This document shows positions 10,126-18,947 of a DNA stretch of 64,000 bases, in pieces. Every line of letters starts with the position of its first letter. Position 1 is the stretch's first letter. The stretch is taken from assembly GCF_028471945.1 (NCBI RefSeq), contig NZ_CP110128.1, positions 6,599,001-6,663,000 of the forward strand, given 5' to 3'. The notes beneath the pieces are model-generated. The model made no database searches. It worked only from the letters and a program-made list of their open reading frames with translations, and was not told the origin of the DNA. The translations under genes and the position numbers were made by a program. This DNA comes from Pseudomonas sp. WJP1. GTDB lineage: Bacteria; Pseudomonadota; Gammaproteobacteria; Pseudomonadales; Pseudomonadaceae.

Positions 10126-11532
10126 ATGGGCCTGAATAACCAGTGGATGCAACGCGATCTCGCGGTGTTGTGGCATCCCTGCACCCAGATGAAAGATCAC
10201 GAACAACTGCCGCTGATCCCGATCAAGCGCGGTGAAGGCGTGTGGCTGGAAGATTTCGAAGGCAAGCGCTACCTCGACGCGGTGAGCTCCTGGTGGGTGA
10301 ACGTGTTCGGCCATGCCAACCCGCGCATCAACCAGCGCATCAAGGATCAGGTCGATCAACTGGAACACGTGATCCTCGCCGGGTTCAGCCATCAGCCGGT
10401 GATCGAATTGTCCGAGCGCCTGGTGAAGATGACGCCCGAGGGCCTGACACGGTGCTTCTACGCCGATAACGGTTCGTCCTGCATCGAAGTCGCGCTGAAA
10501 ATGAGCTTTCACTACTGGCTCAACCGCGGCCAACCGAACAAGAAGCGCTTCGTCACCCTGACCAACAGCTACCACGGCGAAACCATGGCGGCGATGTCGG
10601 TGGGTGACGTGCCGCTGTTCACCGAAACCTACAAGGCGCTGCTGCTCGACACCATCAAGGTGCCGAGCCCCGATTGCTACCTGCGCCCTGAGGGCATGAG
10701 CTGGGAAGAGCACTCGCGCAACATGTTCGCCGCCATGGAACAGACCCTGGCCGAGAACCATGACACCGTCGCCGCCGTGATCGTCGAGCCGCTGATCCAA
10801 GGCGCCGGCGGCATGCGCATGTACCACCCGGTGTACCTCAAGCTGCTGCGTGAAGCCTGCGACCGCTATGGCGTGCACCTGATCCACGACGAAATCGCCG
10901 TTGGCTTCGGCCGTACCGGCACGATGTTCGCCTGTGAGCAGGCCGGCATCCGGCCGGACTTCCTCTGTCTGTCCAAGGCCCTGACCGGCGGCTACCTGCC
11001 GCTGGCGGCGTGCCTGACCACCGATGAGGTCTACAGCGCCTTCTACGACGATTACCCGACCCTGCGCGCCTTCCTGCATTCCCACAGCTATACGGGCAAC
11101 CCGCTGGCGTGCGCGGCGGCCCTGGCAACGCTGGATATCTTCGAAGAAGACAAGGTCATCGAAAACAACAAGGCCCTGGCGCAGCGCATGGCCTCCTCCA
11201 CTGCGCATCTGGTCGACCATCCGAACGTCAGCGAAGTGCGTCAGACCGGCATGGTGCTGGCCATCGAAATGGTCAAGGACAAGGCCAGCAAAGAAGCCTA
11301 TCCATGGCAGGAACGCCGTGGCCTGAAGGTGTTCCAGCATGCACTGGAGCGTGGTGCCCTGCTTCGGCCGCTGGGCAGCGTGGTGTATTTCCTGCCGCCG
11401 TATGTGATTACCCCGGAGCAGATCGACTTCCTCGCCGAAGTCGCCAGTGAAGGCATCGACATTGCCACCCGCGAAAGCGTCAGCGTGGCGGTGCCGAAGG
11501 ACTTCCATCCCGGTTTCCGCGATCCGGGCTAA
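10126..11532 (+). CDS. bioA: Adenosylmethionine-8-amino-7-oxononanoate aminotransferase
   Basis: A PLP enzyme of biotin synthesis that transfers an amino group from SAM to KAPA, giving DAPA. The 468-residue protein has the fold-type I aminotransferase signature (LIHDEIAVGFGRTGTMFACEQAG) and the PLP lysine in CLSKALTGGYLPLA at about K284. The N-terminal WHPCTQMKDH is typical of BioA. The ATG at 10126 follows a GAGGAG Shine-Dalgarno, and the upstream start at 10096 has none. No other bio genes are adjacent, as in other pseudomonads where bioA lies apart from bioBFHCD. Confidence 0.96.
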   Translation: MGLNNQWMQRDLAVLWHPCTQMKDHEQLPLIPIKRGEGVWLEDFEGKRYLDAVSSWWVNVFGHANPRINQRIKDQVDQLEHVILAGFSHQPVIELSERLVKMTPEGLTRCFYADNGSSCIEVALKMSFHYWLNRGQPNKKRFVTLTNSYHGETMAAMSVGDVPLFTETYKALLLDTIKVPSPDCYLRPEGMSWEEHSRNMFAAMEQTLAENHDTVAAVIVEPLIQGAGGMRMYHPVYLKLLREACDRYGVHLIHDEIAVGFGRTGTMFACEQAGIRPDFLCLSKALTGGYLPLAACLTTDEVYSAFYDDYPTLRAFLHSHSYTGNPLACAAALATLDIFEEDKVIENNKALAQRMASSTAHLVDHPNVSEVRQTGMVLAIEMVKDKASKEAYPWQERRGLKVFQHALERGALLRPLGSVVYFLPPYVITPEQIDFLAEVASEGIDIATRESVSVAVPKDFHPGFRDPG

Positions 11533-11571
11533 GTCGCTTAATTACAATTCAGTGGTGCCCGGGCCGGCGTC

Positions 11572-11636
11572 TTCGCGAGCAAGCCCGCTCCCACAGTTGA
11601 CCGCGTATACCCTGTGGGAGCGGGCTTGCTCGCGAA
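11572..11636. repeat. REP-type palindrome between bioA and rsmE
   Basis: TTCGCGAGCAAGCCCGCTCC and its near-perfect complement surround a short spacer that begins and ends in CACAG/CTGTG. Confidence 0.9.
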
Positions 11637-11684
11637 TGAAGGCGACACCAACTCCACTGATTCACATTTCTTCAGAGATCCCGC

Positions 11685-12404
11685 ATGAGACTGTCCCGCT
11701 TCTTTATCGACGCCCCCCTGAGCACCGGCGAGCACGAATTGCCCGAAGCCCAGGCCCATTACATCGGTCGCGTGCTGCGCATGGCCGAGGGCGATGCGTT
11801 GCAACTGTTCGACGGTTCCGGCCATGAATTTCGCGGCACGCTGGTGGAAGTCGGCAAAAAACGCGTGGTGGTACAGATCAATGAACAGTTTGCCGGCCAG
11901 GTGGAATCGCCGTTGCAAATCCACCTCGGCCAAGGCTTGTCCCGTGGCGAGCGCATGGACTGGGCGATCCAGAAAGCGACTGAACTGGGCGTCACGCAAA
12001 TCACGCCGATCTTCAGTGAACGCTGCGAAGTGCGGCTAAAGGACGAGCGCGCCGACAAACGCCTGCTGCACTGGCGCCAGGTGGCGATCAGCGCGTGCGA
12101 ACAATGCGGACGCTCACGGGTTCCGGTGATTCATCCACCGGTGCTGTTGGCCGATTGGTTGAAGCAGACTGAGGCTGAACTGAAGCTGGTGCTGCATCCG
12201 GTGGCTGAGCCCTTGGTCAGCCATGCCAAGCCTGCGACGCTGGCGTTCCTGATTGGCCCGGAGGGTGGGCTGTCGGATGCTGAAGTAGATCAGGCGAAGG
12301 GGGCTGGCTTCCACGCTGCCCGACTGGGTCCGCGAGTTTTGCGCACCGAGACTGCGCCGGTTGTGGCACTGGCGGTTGCCCAACAGCTTTGGGGCGACTT
12401 CTAG
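11685..12404 (+). CDS. rsmE: 16S rRNA (uracil-1498-N3)-methyltransferase
   Basis: Methylates N3 of U1498 in 16S rRNA using SAM. The 239 residues show the N-terminal PUA-like part (MRLSRFFIDAPL, HYIGRVLRM) and the SPOUT knot signatures FLIGPEGGLSDAE and LGPRVLRTETAPVVALA. The length is normal for the family. It lies between two REP palindromes and shares its strand with bioA, about 150 bases away. Confidence 0.95.
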   Translation: MRLSRFFIDAPLSTGEHELPEAQAHYIGRVLRMAEGDALQLFDGSGHEFRGTLVEVGKKRVVVQINEQFAGQVESPLQIHLGQGLSRGERMDWAIQKATELGVTQITPIFSERCEVRLKDERADKRLLHWRQVAISACEQCGRSRVPVIHPPVLLADWLKQTEAELKLVLHPVAEPLVSHAKPATLAFLIGPEGGLSDAEVDQAKGAGFHAARLGPRVLRTETAPVVALAVAQQLWGDF

Positions 12405-12410
12405 TCCGCC

Positions 12411-12477
12411 TTCGCGAGCAAGCCCGCTCCCACATTGATCGATGGAGATCTAATGTGGGAGCGGGCTTGCTCGCGAA
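12411..12477. repeat. REP-type palindrome between rsmE and the hemolysin III gene
   Basis: TTCGCGAGCAAGCCCGCTCC with its complement around a 20-base spacer. It lies between two convergent genes, 7 bases past the rsmE stop. Confidence 0.9.
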
Positions 12478-12492
12478 TGGCCGCACCGCGGT

Positions 12493-13110
12493 TTAAAGGA
12501 CATAAAAGAAAATCGCGACAAAATGCAGCAAACTCCCCGCGATCACGAACAAATGCCAGACCCCGTGGGCATGGCGCAAACGATGATCCAGGGCAAAGAA
12601 GATAATCCCCACGGTATACAAAACCCCACCCGACGCCAGCCACGCAAACCCCGCACTGCCAAGCGCCGCCAGCAGCGGCTTGACCGCCACCAACACGATC
12701 CAGCCCATCACCGCGTAGATCACGATCGACAGGATCCGCGCTTCCGACCTCGGCTTGATCTCCTGCAGTATGCCAATCAGCGCCAGCCCCCAGACAATCC
12801 CGAACAAGGTCCAACCCCAAGGCCCGCGCAAGGTCACCAGGCAGAACGGCGTGTAGCTGCCGGCGATCAACAGGTAGATCGAAAAGTGATCGACCTTCTG
12901 CATGATCGCTTTCTTGCGTCCGCGCACGCTGTGGTACACGGTCGATGCGCTGTACAGCACCAGCAAGGTAAAGGCATAGATCGCCATGCTGACAATCTTC
13001 CACGGACTGCCGTCAAGGCTGGCGAGCACGATCAGCCACACACCGCCGACAAAGGCTGCCACTGCTCCGACCAGATGCGTCCAGGCGTTCAATCTTTCTC
13101 CGTGATACAT
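12493..13110 (-). CDS. Hemolysin III (PAQR/TrhA) family membrane protein
   Basis: A 205-residue inner-membrane protein with seven predicted helices. It has the PAQR family's metal-binding histidine motifs: HLVGAV near the N-terminus, STVYHSVRGRKK and VDHFSIYLLIAGSYTPFCL in the middle, and HAHGVWHLFVIAGSLLHF near the C-terminus. Members include YqfA/TrhA, linked to membrane-fluidity or lipid homeostasis. True haemolytic activity should not be assumed. The ATG at 13110 starts the typical MYHGERLNAWTH sequence. Confidence 0.9.
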   Translation of the reverse strand: MYHGERLNAWTHLVGAVAAFVGGVWLIVLASLDGSPWKIVSMAIYAFTLLVLYSASTVYHSVRGRKKAIMQKVDHFSIYLLIAGSYTPFCLVTLRGPWGWTLFGIVWGLALIGILQEIKPRSEARILSIVIYAVMGWIVLVAVKPLLAALGSAGFAWLASGGVLYTVGIIFFALDHRLRHAHGVWHLFVIAGSLLHFVAIFFYVL

Positions 13111-13209
13111 CGCTTACCCACCTCGAAAATCGATAAAGCTCAATAGGGTGCGCTCCTACAGACACCCACATACGTGCACAATCGGGTTATTCCAAAAAGA
13201 GTCCACCCC

Positions 13210-14124
13210 ATGTTGATCGATGAAGAGTTGACCCTGAAAAAACTCGAGGTGTTCCTGGCCTTCATGCGCACCGGCAACCTGGCCCGCGCTGCGGCCGAAT
13301 TGCAGACCAGTAACGTTAGCGTACATCGGGCGATCCACTCCCTGGAAAGCGCCCTGCGCTGCCCGCTGTTCAAGCACGAGGGGCGCAACCTCACGCCACT
13401 GGAAAGCGCCTACGTGCTGGAAGAACGGGCGCAGAAACTGATTCAGGATGTCGTGGAAACCGTGCGCCTGACCCGCGAAGCCGCCGGGTTTTCCGCCGAG
13501 CGTTTCAAATTGGGCTCGTTGTATTCGCTGACGGTGAAGACGGTGCCGCAGTTGATCATGGGCCTGAAGATCCGCCGCACCGAGCTCAATATCGACCTGA
13601 TCCTCGGCTCGAATTTCGACCTGTTGTACAAGCTCAAGAACATGGAGGTCGATGCGATCCTGGTGTCCCTGGACGACAGCATCAACGACCCGGACCTTGC
13701 GCATATCGAGCTGTTTTCCGACGACATCTTCCTGGCAACACCGGCCGATTCGAAGTTTGCGCAAAGAAGCGAAGTCGACCTCGCCGAAGTCCGCGAAGAG
13801 ACCTTCATCACCCTGACCCAGGGTTTTGCCACGCATCAGGACAGCAATCGGGTGTTCAGTCAGGCGGGGTTCGAACCCAAGGTGGCGATGCAGGTCAACG
13901 ACATCTTCACCCTGCTGAGCATGGTCAGCTCAGGCGTCGGTTATGCGTTGCTGCCGGGCAGGATTGCGGCGGTGTACGAGAATCGGGTGAAGCTGATTCC
14001 GCTGCAGGAGAAGTATCGGATGCAGCAGCACATCGGCGTGGTGTTCCTGAAGGCCAAGGAGCGCGATCCGAATTTGCTGGCGTTGCTGGCGGAGTGCCGG
14101 ATGTACGCCAATCGCCAGGCTTGA
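13210..14124 (+). CDS. mdcR: LysR-type regulator of malonate genes
   Basis: A transcription factor with an N-terminal winged HTH (residues 1-62; LKKLEVFLAFMRTGNLARAAAELQTSNVSVHRAIHSLE region) and a C-terminal effector-binding domain. The 304-residue length and its position at the end of a complete mdc-mad cluster make it MdcR, which activates mdc genes in response to malonate in other species. It faces madM tail to tail. The ATG at 13210 begins MLIDEELTLKK; a GTG at 13174 is a less likely alternative. The palindrome at 21574-21588 before mdcA is a candidate target. Confidence 0.88.
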   Translation: MLIDEELTLKKLEVFLAFMRTGNLARAAAELQTSNVSVHRAIHSLESALRCPLFKHEGRNLTPLESAYVLEERAQKLIQDVVETVRLTREAAGFSAERFKLGSLYSLTVKTVPQLIMGLKIRRTELNIDLILGSNFDLLYKLKNMEVDAILVSLDDSINDPDLAHIELFSDDIFLATPADSKFAQRSEVDLAEVREETFITLTQGFATHQDSNRVFSQAGFEPKVAMQVNDIFTLLSMVSSGVGYALLPGRIAAVYENRVKLIPLQEKYRMQQHIGVVFLKAKERDPNLLALLAECRMYANRQA

Positions 14125-14138
14125 AACCGAGTCGCGCC

Positions 14139-14204
14139 CTTCGCGAGCAAGCCCGCTCCCACATTGGAATGCAATCAAATGTGGGAGCGGGCTTGCTCGC
14201 GAAG
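14139..14204. repeat. REP-type palindrome between mdcR and madM
   Basis: CTTCGCGAGCAAGCCCGCTC and its perfect complement flank a short spacer. It lies between two convergent stop codons and is nearly identical to the copies at 11572 and 12411. Confidence 0.9.
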
Positions 14205-14235
14205 ACGGCGCTACATTCAACAATTATCTAGCGGA

Positions 14236-15000
14236 TCAGCCGACAATCCCGCGAACAATGAAGTACAGCAACGAAGGCCCGAGCAGGCAGCCAAGCCCGG
14301 TATGGAAAGTCGCCGTCAAAGCCCCATAAGGCACCAACCGCCGATCCGTCGCCGCCAGCCCCGCCGTCACACCGCTCACCGTGCCAGCCAAACCACCGAA
14401 CACCATCGCCGAACGCGGGTTATCCAGGCCCATCCAGCGTGCTGCCATCGGGGTGCCGACCATCACCAGGATCGCCTTGATCAACCCGGTGGCAATCGAC
14501 AGCGCCATCACGTCCGAGGTCGCGCCAATCGCCGCACCGGTCACCGGCCCGACGATGTAGGTCACCGCACCCGCGCCAATCGTGGTCATGCTCACCGCAT
14601 CGCGATAACCGAATACCCAGGCCATGCAGGCGCCGACAATGAACGGCAGCACCGTGCCCAGCAGCAGCGCGATCACGCCGATCAAGCCGGCCTTGCGCGC
14701 TTCGGTGGCCTGCACTTCGAACGCCGTGGCGACGATGGCGAAGTCCCGCAGCATGGCGCCGCCCATCAGGCCGATGCCGGAGAACAAAGTCAGGTCCGCC
14801 AGGCCTTTTTGCCCGCCGGTCATGGTGCCGCCGACCCAGGCCAGCACCAGGCCGATGACGATGGCAATCGCCGAGCCATGGATGCGCCCGAAGGTCAGGC
14901 GCTTGGAGAGGATGACCGACACCCACATGATCACGCCGACGAAGGCGAATGCAGTGACCAGGCCGTTGTGTTCCAGGCCTTTCTCGATGAGATCCCACAT
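14236..15000 (-). CDS. madM: Malonate transporter subunit MadM
   Basis: The larger subunit of the two-part MadLM malonate:sodium symporter in the inner membrane. The 254 residues are very hydrophobic with multiple helices and glycine-rich turns (GLMGGAMLRDFAIVATAF, GAGAVTYIVGPVTGAAIG). It starts one base after the madL stop, so the two are coupled. It is the last gene of the mdc-mad operon. Confidence 0.93.
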   Translation of the reverse strand: MWDLIEKGLEHNGLVTAFAFVGVIMWVSVILSKRLTFGRIHGSAIAIVIGLVLAWVGGTMTGGQKGLADLTLFSGIGLMGGAMLRDFAIVATAFEVQATEARKAGLIGVIALLLGTVLPFIVGACMAWVFGYRDAVSMTTIGAGAVTYIVGPVTGAAIGATSDVMALSIATGLIKAILVMVGTPMAARWMGLDNPRSAMVFGGLAGTVSGVTAGLAATDRRLVPYGALTATFHTGLGCLLGPSLLYFIVRGIVG

Positions 15001-15001
15001 A

Positions 15002-15418
15002 TCAGCGACCTCCTACAGGTGTGCCGACGGGGGAGATTTCCGCCGGTTCATCGGGCAAGGGTTCGCCTTTGTGGGTCCGGCTGATCAAGGCAATGGTGCA
15101 GCCGCAGACCACCACCGAACCGATCGCCGCCAGCACCGCCACCGGACCGCCGTGCAATGCCGTGACCACGTTCTGTTGCGCGGCCATCGCCACGACCACT
15201 GGAATGTACATGGCACCCCAGAAGCCCACGCCCATTTCGCAATCCTTGGTCATGCCACCGCGTTTCTGCATCCACAGCCGCGCGCAGATCAACAGGATCA
15301 TGGCGATCCCGACCCCGCCGACGTTGGATTTGACGCCCAGCAAGACACCGAGCATGTCTCCCATGATCACCCCTGCCAGCGTACAGATCGCGAGCAGCGC
15401 CACACCGTAAATAATCAT
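15002..15418 (-). CDS. madL: Malonate transporter subunit MadL
   Basis: The smaller subunit of the MadLM malonate transporter, 138 residues with about four membrane helices and a short polar C-terminal tail. I chose the ATG at 15418 (MIIYGVALLAICTLAG) because the family begins there; the ATG at 15433 adds only RTTT. It lies 63 bases after mdcH and one base before madM. Together they supply substrate to the decarboxylase encoded upstream. Confidence 0.92.
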   Translation of the reverse strand: MIIYGVALLAICTLAGVIMGDMLGVLLGVKSNVGGVGIAMILLICARLWMQKRGGMTKDCEMGVGFWGAMYIPVVVAMAAQQNVVTALHGGPVAVLAAIGSVVVCGCTIALISRTHKGEPLPDEPAEISPVGTPVGGR

Positions 15419-15481
15419 TGTTGTCGTCCTCAAAGTGCATCGTCGAATGTTGTTCTTGTTGTTCGAAGCCTCAGGGTTGCT

Positions 15482-16393
15482 CTAGGGGTGGCGACTTCCC
15501 TCCTCACGCAACAGCGCCTGCAGGGTATCGAGCCGGGCACCGTCGAAAGCAATCACGGTGCCCTGTTCGAACACCCGGCGCGCCAGCCCGGTCAGCACCG
15601 CACCGGGCGGCAGTTCGATCTGCAGACGTACGCCACGCTCGTAGGCGCTTTGTACCGTGCCGCGCCAATCCACCACGCGGCACATGTTGAAGGCCAGGTC
15701 GTCGCGCAAGGCGTCAACCTTGATCACCGGGCGCGCGCGGCTGCCGCTCAGGTAGCCAATCTTTGGCGTTTGCAGTGTCACCTTGGCGAACGCTTCGGCC
15801 AGGGTTTGCGCCGGTACGTCCAGCAGTGGGCAGTGCGACGGCACACTCACGGCCAGACGCTTGGCCATCCCTGCCCCACGCGCCCTTGCCAGCTCGGCCA
15901 GCGCTTTCATCCCGGCGTCACTGCCGGCAATCACCACCTGGTTATCGGCGTTGATATTGGCCAGGTAAACCGGCGTATCGACGCTGTGAACCTGGGCCAG
16001 CAAGCCTTCCACCACAACCAGTTCCAGGCCGATGATCGCGGTCATTCCGTAACCCTGTGGATACGCCTGCTGCATCAACTCACCGCGCAGGCTGACCAGA
16101 TGCAGCGCATCGCCGAAACCCAAGGCACCCGCTACCACCGCTGCCGGGTAGGCACCGATGGAAAGCCCCGCGACGTAGTCCGCCGACAATGACAACTGCC
16201 GTGCAGCCGCCACACCCGCGATCAACAGACAGAGCTGCACCGCCCTTGTCGATTGCAAGGCCTGGGCAGAATCGAGCAACCGAACGTCTTCACCCAACAG
16301 GTCGCTGGCTTCGATCAGCGTTTCCCGAGGCAAGCCCTGGAGCATGCCGGGCCGCTGCGCGCCCTGTCCCGGGAACACCAGCAAGCTGCTCAC
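15482..16393 (-). CDS. mdcH: Malonate decarboxylase, malonyl-CoA:ACP transacylase subunit
   Basis: Transfers malonyl from malonyl-CoA to the MdcC carrier protein to start the catalytic cycle. The 303 residues have the acyltransferase opening LLVFPGQGAQRPGML and the nucleophile motif GLSIG (GxSxG) near residue 90. The start is a GTG at 16393 whose last bases form GTGA with the mdcG stop, a 4-base overlap. Upstream starts run into mdcG coding sequence. Confidence 0.93.
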   Translation of the reverse strand: MSSLLVFPGQGAQRPGMLQGLPRETLIEASDLLGEDVRLLDSAQALQSTRAVQLCLLIAGVAAARQLSLSADYVAGLSIGAYPAAVVAGALGFGDALHLVSLRGELMQQAYPQGYGMTAIIGLELVVVEGLLAQVHSVDTPVYLANINADNQVVIAGSDAGMKALAELARARGAGMAKRLAVSVPSHCPLLDVPAQTLAEAFAKVTLQTPKIGYLSGSRARPVIKVDALRDDLAFNMCRVVDWRGTVQSAYERGVRLQIELPPGAVLTGLARRVFEQGTVIAFDGARLDTLQALLREEGSRHP

Positions 16394-17010
16394 GCTGCCT
16401 GCTCCTGCGGGTTCCATGGGTCGATGACCAGGCAGGCTCCCGTTGCCTTCTTGAGCAGAACCCGAGGGGAAGACCCCGCCCATTCACGCAGGGCGACGGC
16501 GCCAAACGAGGTCTGTAATTGCATGTCCACCACACACGGCGCCGTATCGAGCAACGTCACCAGCTCCCGGGCCTGATCACGCGTCAGAGGTTGCAGCGTG
16601 CGCAGGATCAGATCCAGATCACTGGCCTCATGCAGGGCTGCAAAGCCGCTGGCCAACTCGAAACCGGCACTGCCGCTGACACCCCAGACCCAAGCGCAGG
16701 CGTCGAGTGCGGGGCGCAATTGAGCCAGTGCCTCGAGCGCCGGCCAGTCACGCTGGCTATCGACGTGGCAAAGCGCTTCCGGGCTGACACGACGGGTTAC
16801 TGCCGCAATCGCCATCGACGTCCCATAACGCTGCTCACGCAAACGCCCACGCACGCCAACCGCCACCTGCCCTGCCGCCGATTCCGCACGCCGCACCACC
16901 ACCGGCTGCCCCGCGCCAATCGACTCGACCGCCCAGGCAGGCGCATCCACGGGCAGCTGCCGAGGGGTCATGCCCCAGAGCAGGTCGTGGGCCAGAAAAC
17001 GGCTCACCAC
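16390..17010 (-). CDS. mdcG: Malonate decarboxylase holo-ACP synthase (phosphoribosyl-dephospho-CoA transferase)
   Basis: Attaches the 2'-(5''-phosphoribosyl)-3'-dephospho-CoA prosthetic group to MdcC. The protein has a nucleotidyltransferase-like motif, GSAGFELASG followed by ASDLDLIL, near residues 120-145; the two Asp of SDLDL likely bind metal. Two consecutive GTG codons at 17010 and 17007 can start it. The second gives a 4-base GTGA overlap with the mdcE stop, like other junctions in this operon, so the true length is 205 or 206 residues. Confidence 0.92.
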   Translation of the reverse strand: MVSRFLAHDLLWGMTPRQLPVDAPAWAVESIGAGQPVVVRRAESAAGQVAVGVRGRLREQRYGTSMAIAAVTRRVSPEALCHVDSQRDWPALEALAQLRPALDACAWVWGVSGSAGFELASGFAALHEASDLDLILRTLQPLTRDQARELVTLLDTAPCVVDMQLQTSFGAVALREWAGSSPRVLLKKATGACLVIDPWNPQEQAA

Positions 17011-17807
17011 TGCTCCCTCAGCAACTGGCGGACCTTGCTCGAGGCCGCCCGATTGGCGGCCCCAAGGCGAACGCTCAGATCAGTACCCTTGTGCGCGACA
17101 TCGGCAATCGCCTGAGTCAGGCATTCGGTCACCCGCTCCAAATCCTCCGTGGTTGGCTGTTCGATTTGCTGCACCGACAAGGTTTCCCAGAGCAGGCCGA
17201 GACTGGCATAGCTGTCGATGTCATAGGCCATCGGCGGCACGCTGGCGGCCAGGGTTTCCAGCTCTTCGACACTGCGCAAGGTCACCCGCGCCGCCGAGGC
17301 CTTGCCCATGGCGTGCACCATCACGCCCGGATCACGCAGGGCGATCAGCCGATTGGCCTGATAGCCATGAGCGAGAAAAGCCCCGGACATGGCCTTGCCC
17401 ACCAGCAAACCGATCACGGCATGACCTGCCAGACGGGCGCGGGCATAACTGTCGGCGGCACCGGCCAGCGCCTGATGGATGCCGAGCGCTTCTTCGCGGC
17501 GGCCGTAGGCCTGGCTCGGTACATCGACGATGGCGATCAAGGCGCGTTTTTGCGCCTTGTCCTGATCAGCCGCGATGACGTCATCCACCGCCTTGGCCAG
17601 TCCCCAGCCTTCGAGCAACCCGACTTCACCGTTGCGGGCGCGGACGAAACGGTTGTCGGGGTCGGCCACCACGGCGATAAACCGCGCGGGTTGTTCACCC
17701 ACGCATCCATCAGCCACTTTCAGCGAGGCTGGCAAACCGTCGACCGGCCTGGCATCGCGGCTCAAGGCGTTGAACCAATTCAAGCCCCTCAGGGAATACG
17801 AACTCAT
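17004..17807 (-). CDS. mdcE: Malonate decarboxylase gamma subunit
   Basis: With MdcD it decarboxylates malonyl-S-ACP to acetyl-S-ACP plus CO2; both have a crotonase-like carboxyltransferase fold. It is 267 residues from the ATG at 17807, starting MSSYSLRGLNWFNAL. That ATG overlaps the mdcD stop as ATGA. Glycine-rich segments such as VVADPDNRFVRARNGEVGLLEGWGLAK are typical of the family. Confidence 0.93.
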   Translation of the reverse strand: MSSYSLRGLNWFNALSRDARPVDGLPASLKVADGCVGEQPARFIAVVADPDNRFVRARNGEVGLLEGWGLAKAVDDVIAADQDKAQKRALIAIVDVPSQAYGRREEALGIHQALAGAADSYARARLAGHAVIGLLVGKAMSGAFLAHGYQANRLIALRDPGVMVHAMGKASAARVTLRSVEELETLAASVPPMAYDIDSYASLGLLWETLSVQQIEQPTTEDLERVTECLTQAIADVAHKGTDLSVRLGAANRAASSKVRQLLREQW

Positions 17808-18655
17808 GCGCGCTCTCCTTGATACAGGTCGCGAACCGTAGCCGGTTCGATTTGCGGTTCGGCATCCAGACACGCCAGCCGTTGCAGAAACAGTTCGGCC
17901 TGGGCACTGCGATGCTGCGCGGGCAAACCTTGCTTGAGCAATTCGCCGACCTGCTGGCGAATCTGCGCCACGTCATCCTCGGCGTAGCGATCCACCAGCC
18001 CCGTGGCAAAGCGTTGCTCGCCGCCGGTCAGGCTCCAGATGAAGGGGCGATCCCGCGAGTCGTATTCCTCGAGCCCCGCCTCCTGTTCGATCACCTGCGG
18101 ACCGTTCAGGCCCAGGCGAGCTTCCTGGGTCACCAACAAGTAGCTGCACAAGCCCGCGGCAATCGACATGCCGCCAAAGCAACCGACGCTGCCTGCGATG
18201 ACGCCCACCACCGGTTGGTACTGACGCAAATCGACAATCGCCGCATGGATATCGGCAATCGCCGCCAAGCCGAGGTTGGCTTCCTGCAAACGCACACCAC
18301 CGGTTTCCAACAGCAGCACGGCGCGGGTCGGGATGCCCTTGCGGTTGTCCTCGGCAGCCAGCTCCAGTGCGCCGGCGATTTTCGCCCCGCCGACCTCACC
18401 GAGACTGCCGCCCTGGAATGCACCTTCGATAGCGGCGATCACCACCGGTAAACCGGCGAGGCTGCCCTTGGCGATCACCACACCGTCGTCCGCCTGAGGC
18501 ACCACGCCCTGGCGCGCCAGCCACGGCGACATGATGCGTTGAAACGGATCGAGCAATTCGCGGAAGGTACCGGCATCAAGCAAGGCTTTCGCCCGCTGCC
18601 GGGCACCGAGCTCAACGAAGCTGTGTTTGTTAAGAAGCGCTACGCTGTCAGTCAT
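17804..18655 (-). CDS. mdcD: Malonate decarboxylase beta subunit
   Basis: Partner of MdcE in the decarboxylation step. From the ATG at 18655 it is 283 residues beginning MTDSVALLNKHSFVELGARQR. It has the carboxyltransferase-type oxyanion segment VIAGSVGCFGGMSIAAGLCSYL near residues 150-175 and ETGGVRLQEANLGLAAIAD before it. It overlaps mdcC by 8 bases and mdcE by 4, so translation is probably coupled. Confidence 0.94.
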   Translation of the reverse strand: MTDSVALLNKHSFVELGARQRAKALLDAGTFRELLDPFQRIMSPWLARQGVVPQADDGVVIAKGSLAGLPVVIAAIEGAFQGGSLGEVGGAKIAGALELAAEDNRKGIPTRAVLLLETGGVRLQEANLGLAAIADIHAAIVDLRQYQPVVGVIAGSVGCFGGMSIAAGLCSYLLVTQEARLGLNGPQVIEQEAGLEEYDSRDRPFIWSLTGGEQRFATGLVDRYAEDDVAQIRQQVGELLKQGLPAQHRSAQAELFLQRLACLDAEPQIEPATVRDLYQGERA

Positions 18656-18947
18656 GGCCGATCTCCTCGAAGCCCTGTTCCAGGCGCAGGCGTACCACGC
18701 CAGGAGTGGCGCCGAAATCGTGGATATCGATGTCCATGGCCGGCGGGACCTGACCGTCGAACATCCGAGCGAACAGGTGCTGCCAGCGTTGTTCGCTGCC
18801 ATTGACCGAAGTCTGCACGGTGATGCTCAGCTTGCCGGGCTGACCTGGCTCGATCAGCACTTCCAGATCGCCCGAACCGACACAACCCACCAGCGTGCGG
18901 CCGCGTGGCGGCTGCCCGGCGGGGAATTCAAAGGATAAGGTTTCCAT
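18648..18947 (-). CDS. mdcC: Malonate decarboxylase acyl carrier protein (delta subunit)
   Basis: A 99-residue carrier protein that holds the malonyl or acetyl group on a dephospho-CoA-derived arm. Ser25 in GCVGSGDLEV is the expected attachment site. I chose the ATG at 18947, which overlaps the mdcB stop by one base (TGATG). A TTG three bases earlier could also be used but is less likely. Confidence 0.94.
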   Translation of the reverse strand: METLSFEFPAGQPPRGRTLVGCVGSGDLEVLIEPGQPGKLSITVQTSVNGSEQRWQHLFARMFDGQVPPAMDIDIHDFGATPGVVRLRLEQGFEEIGHD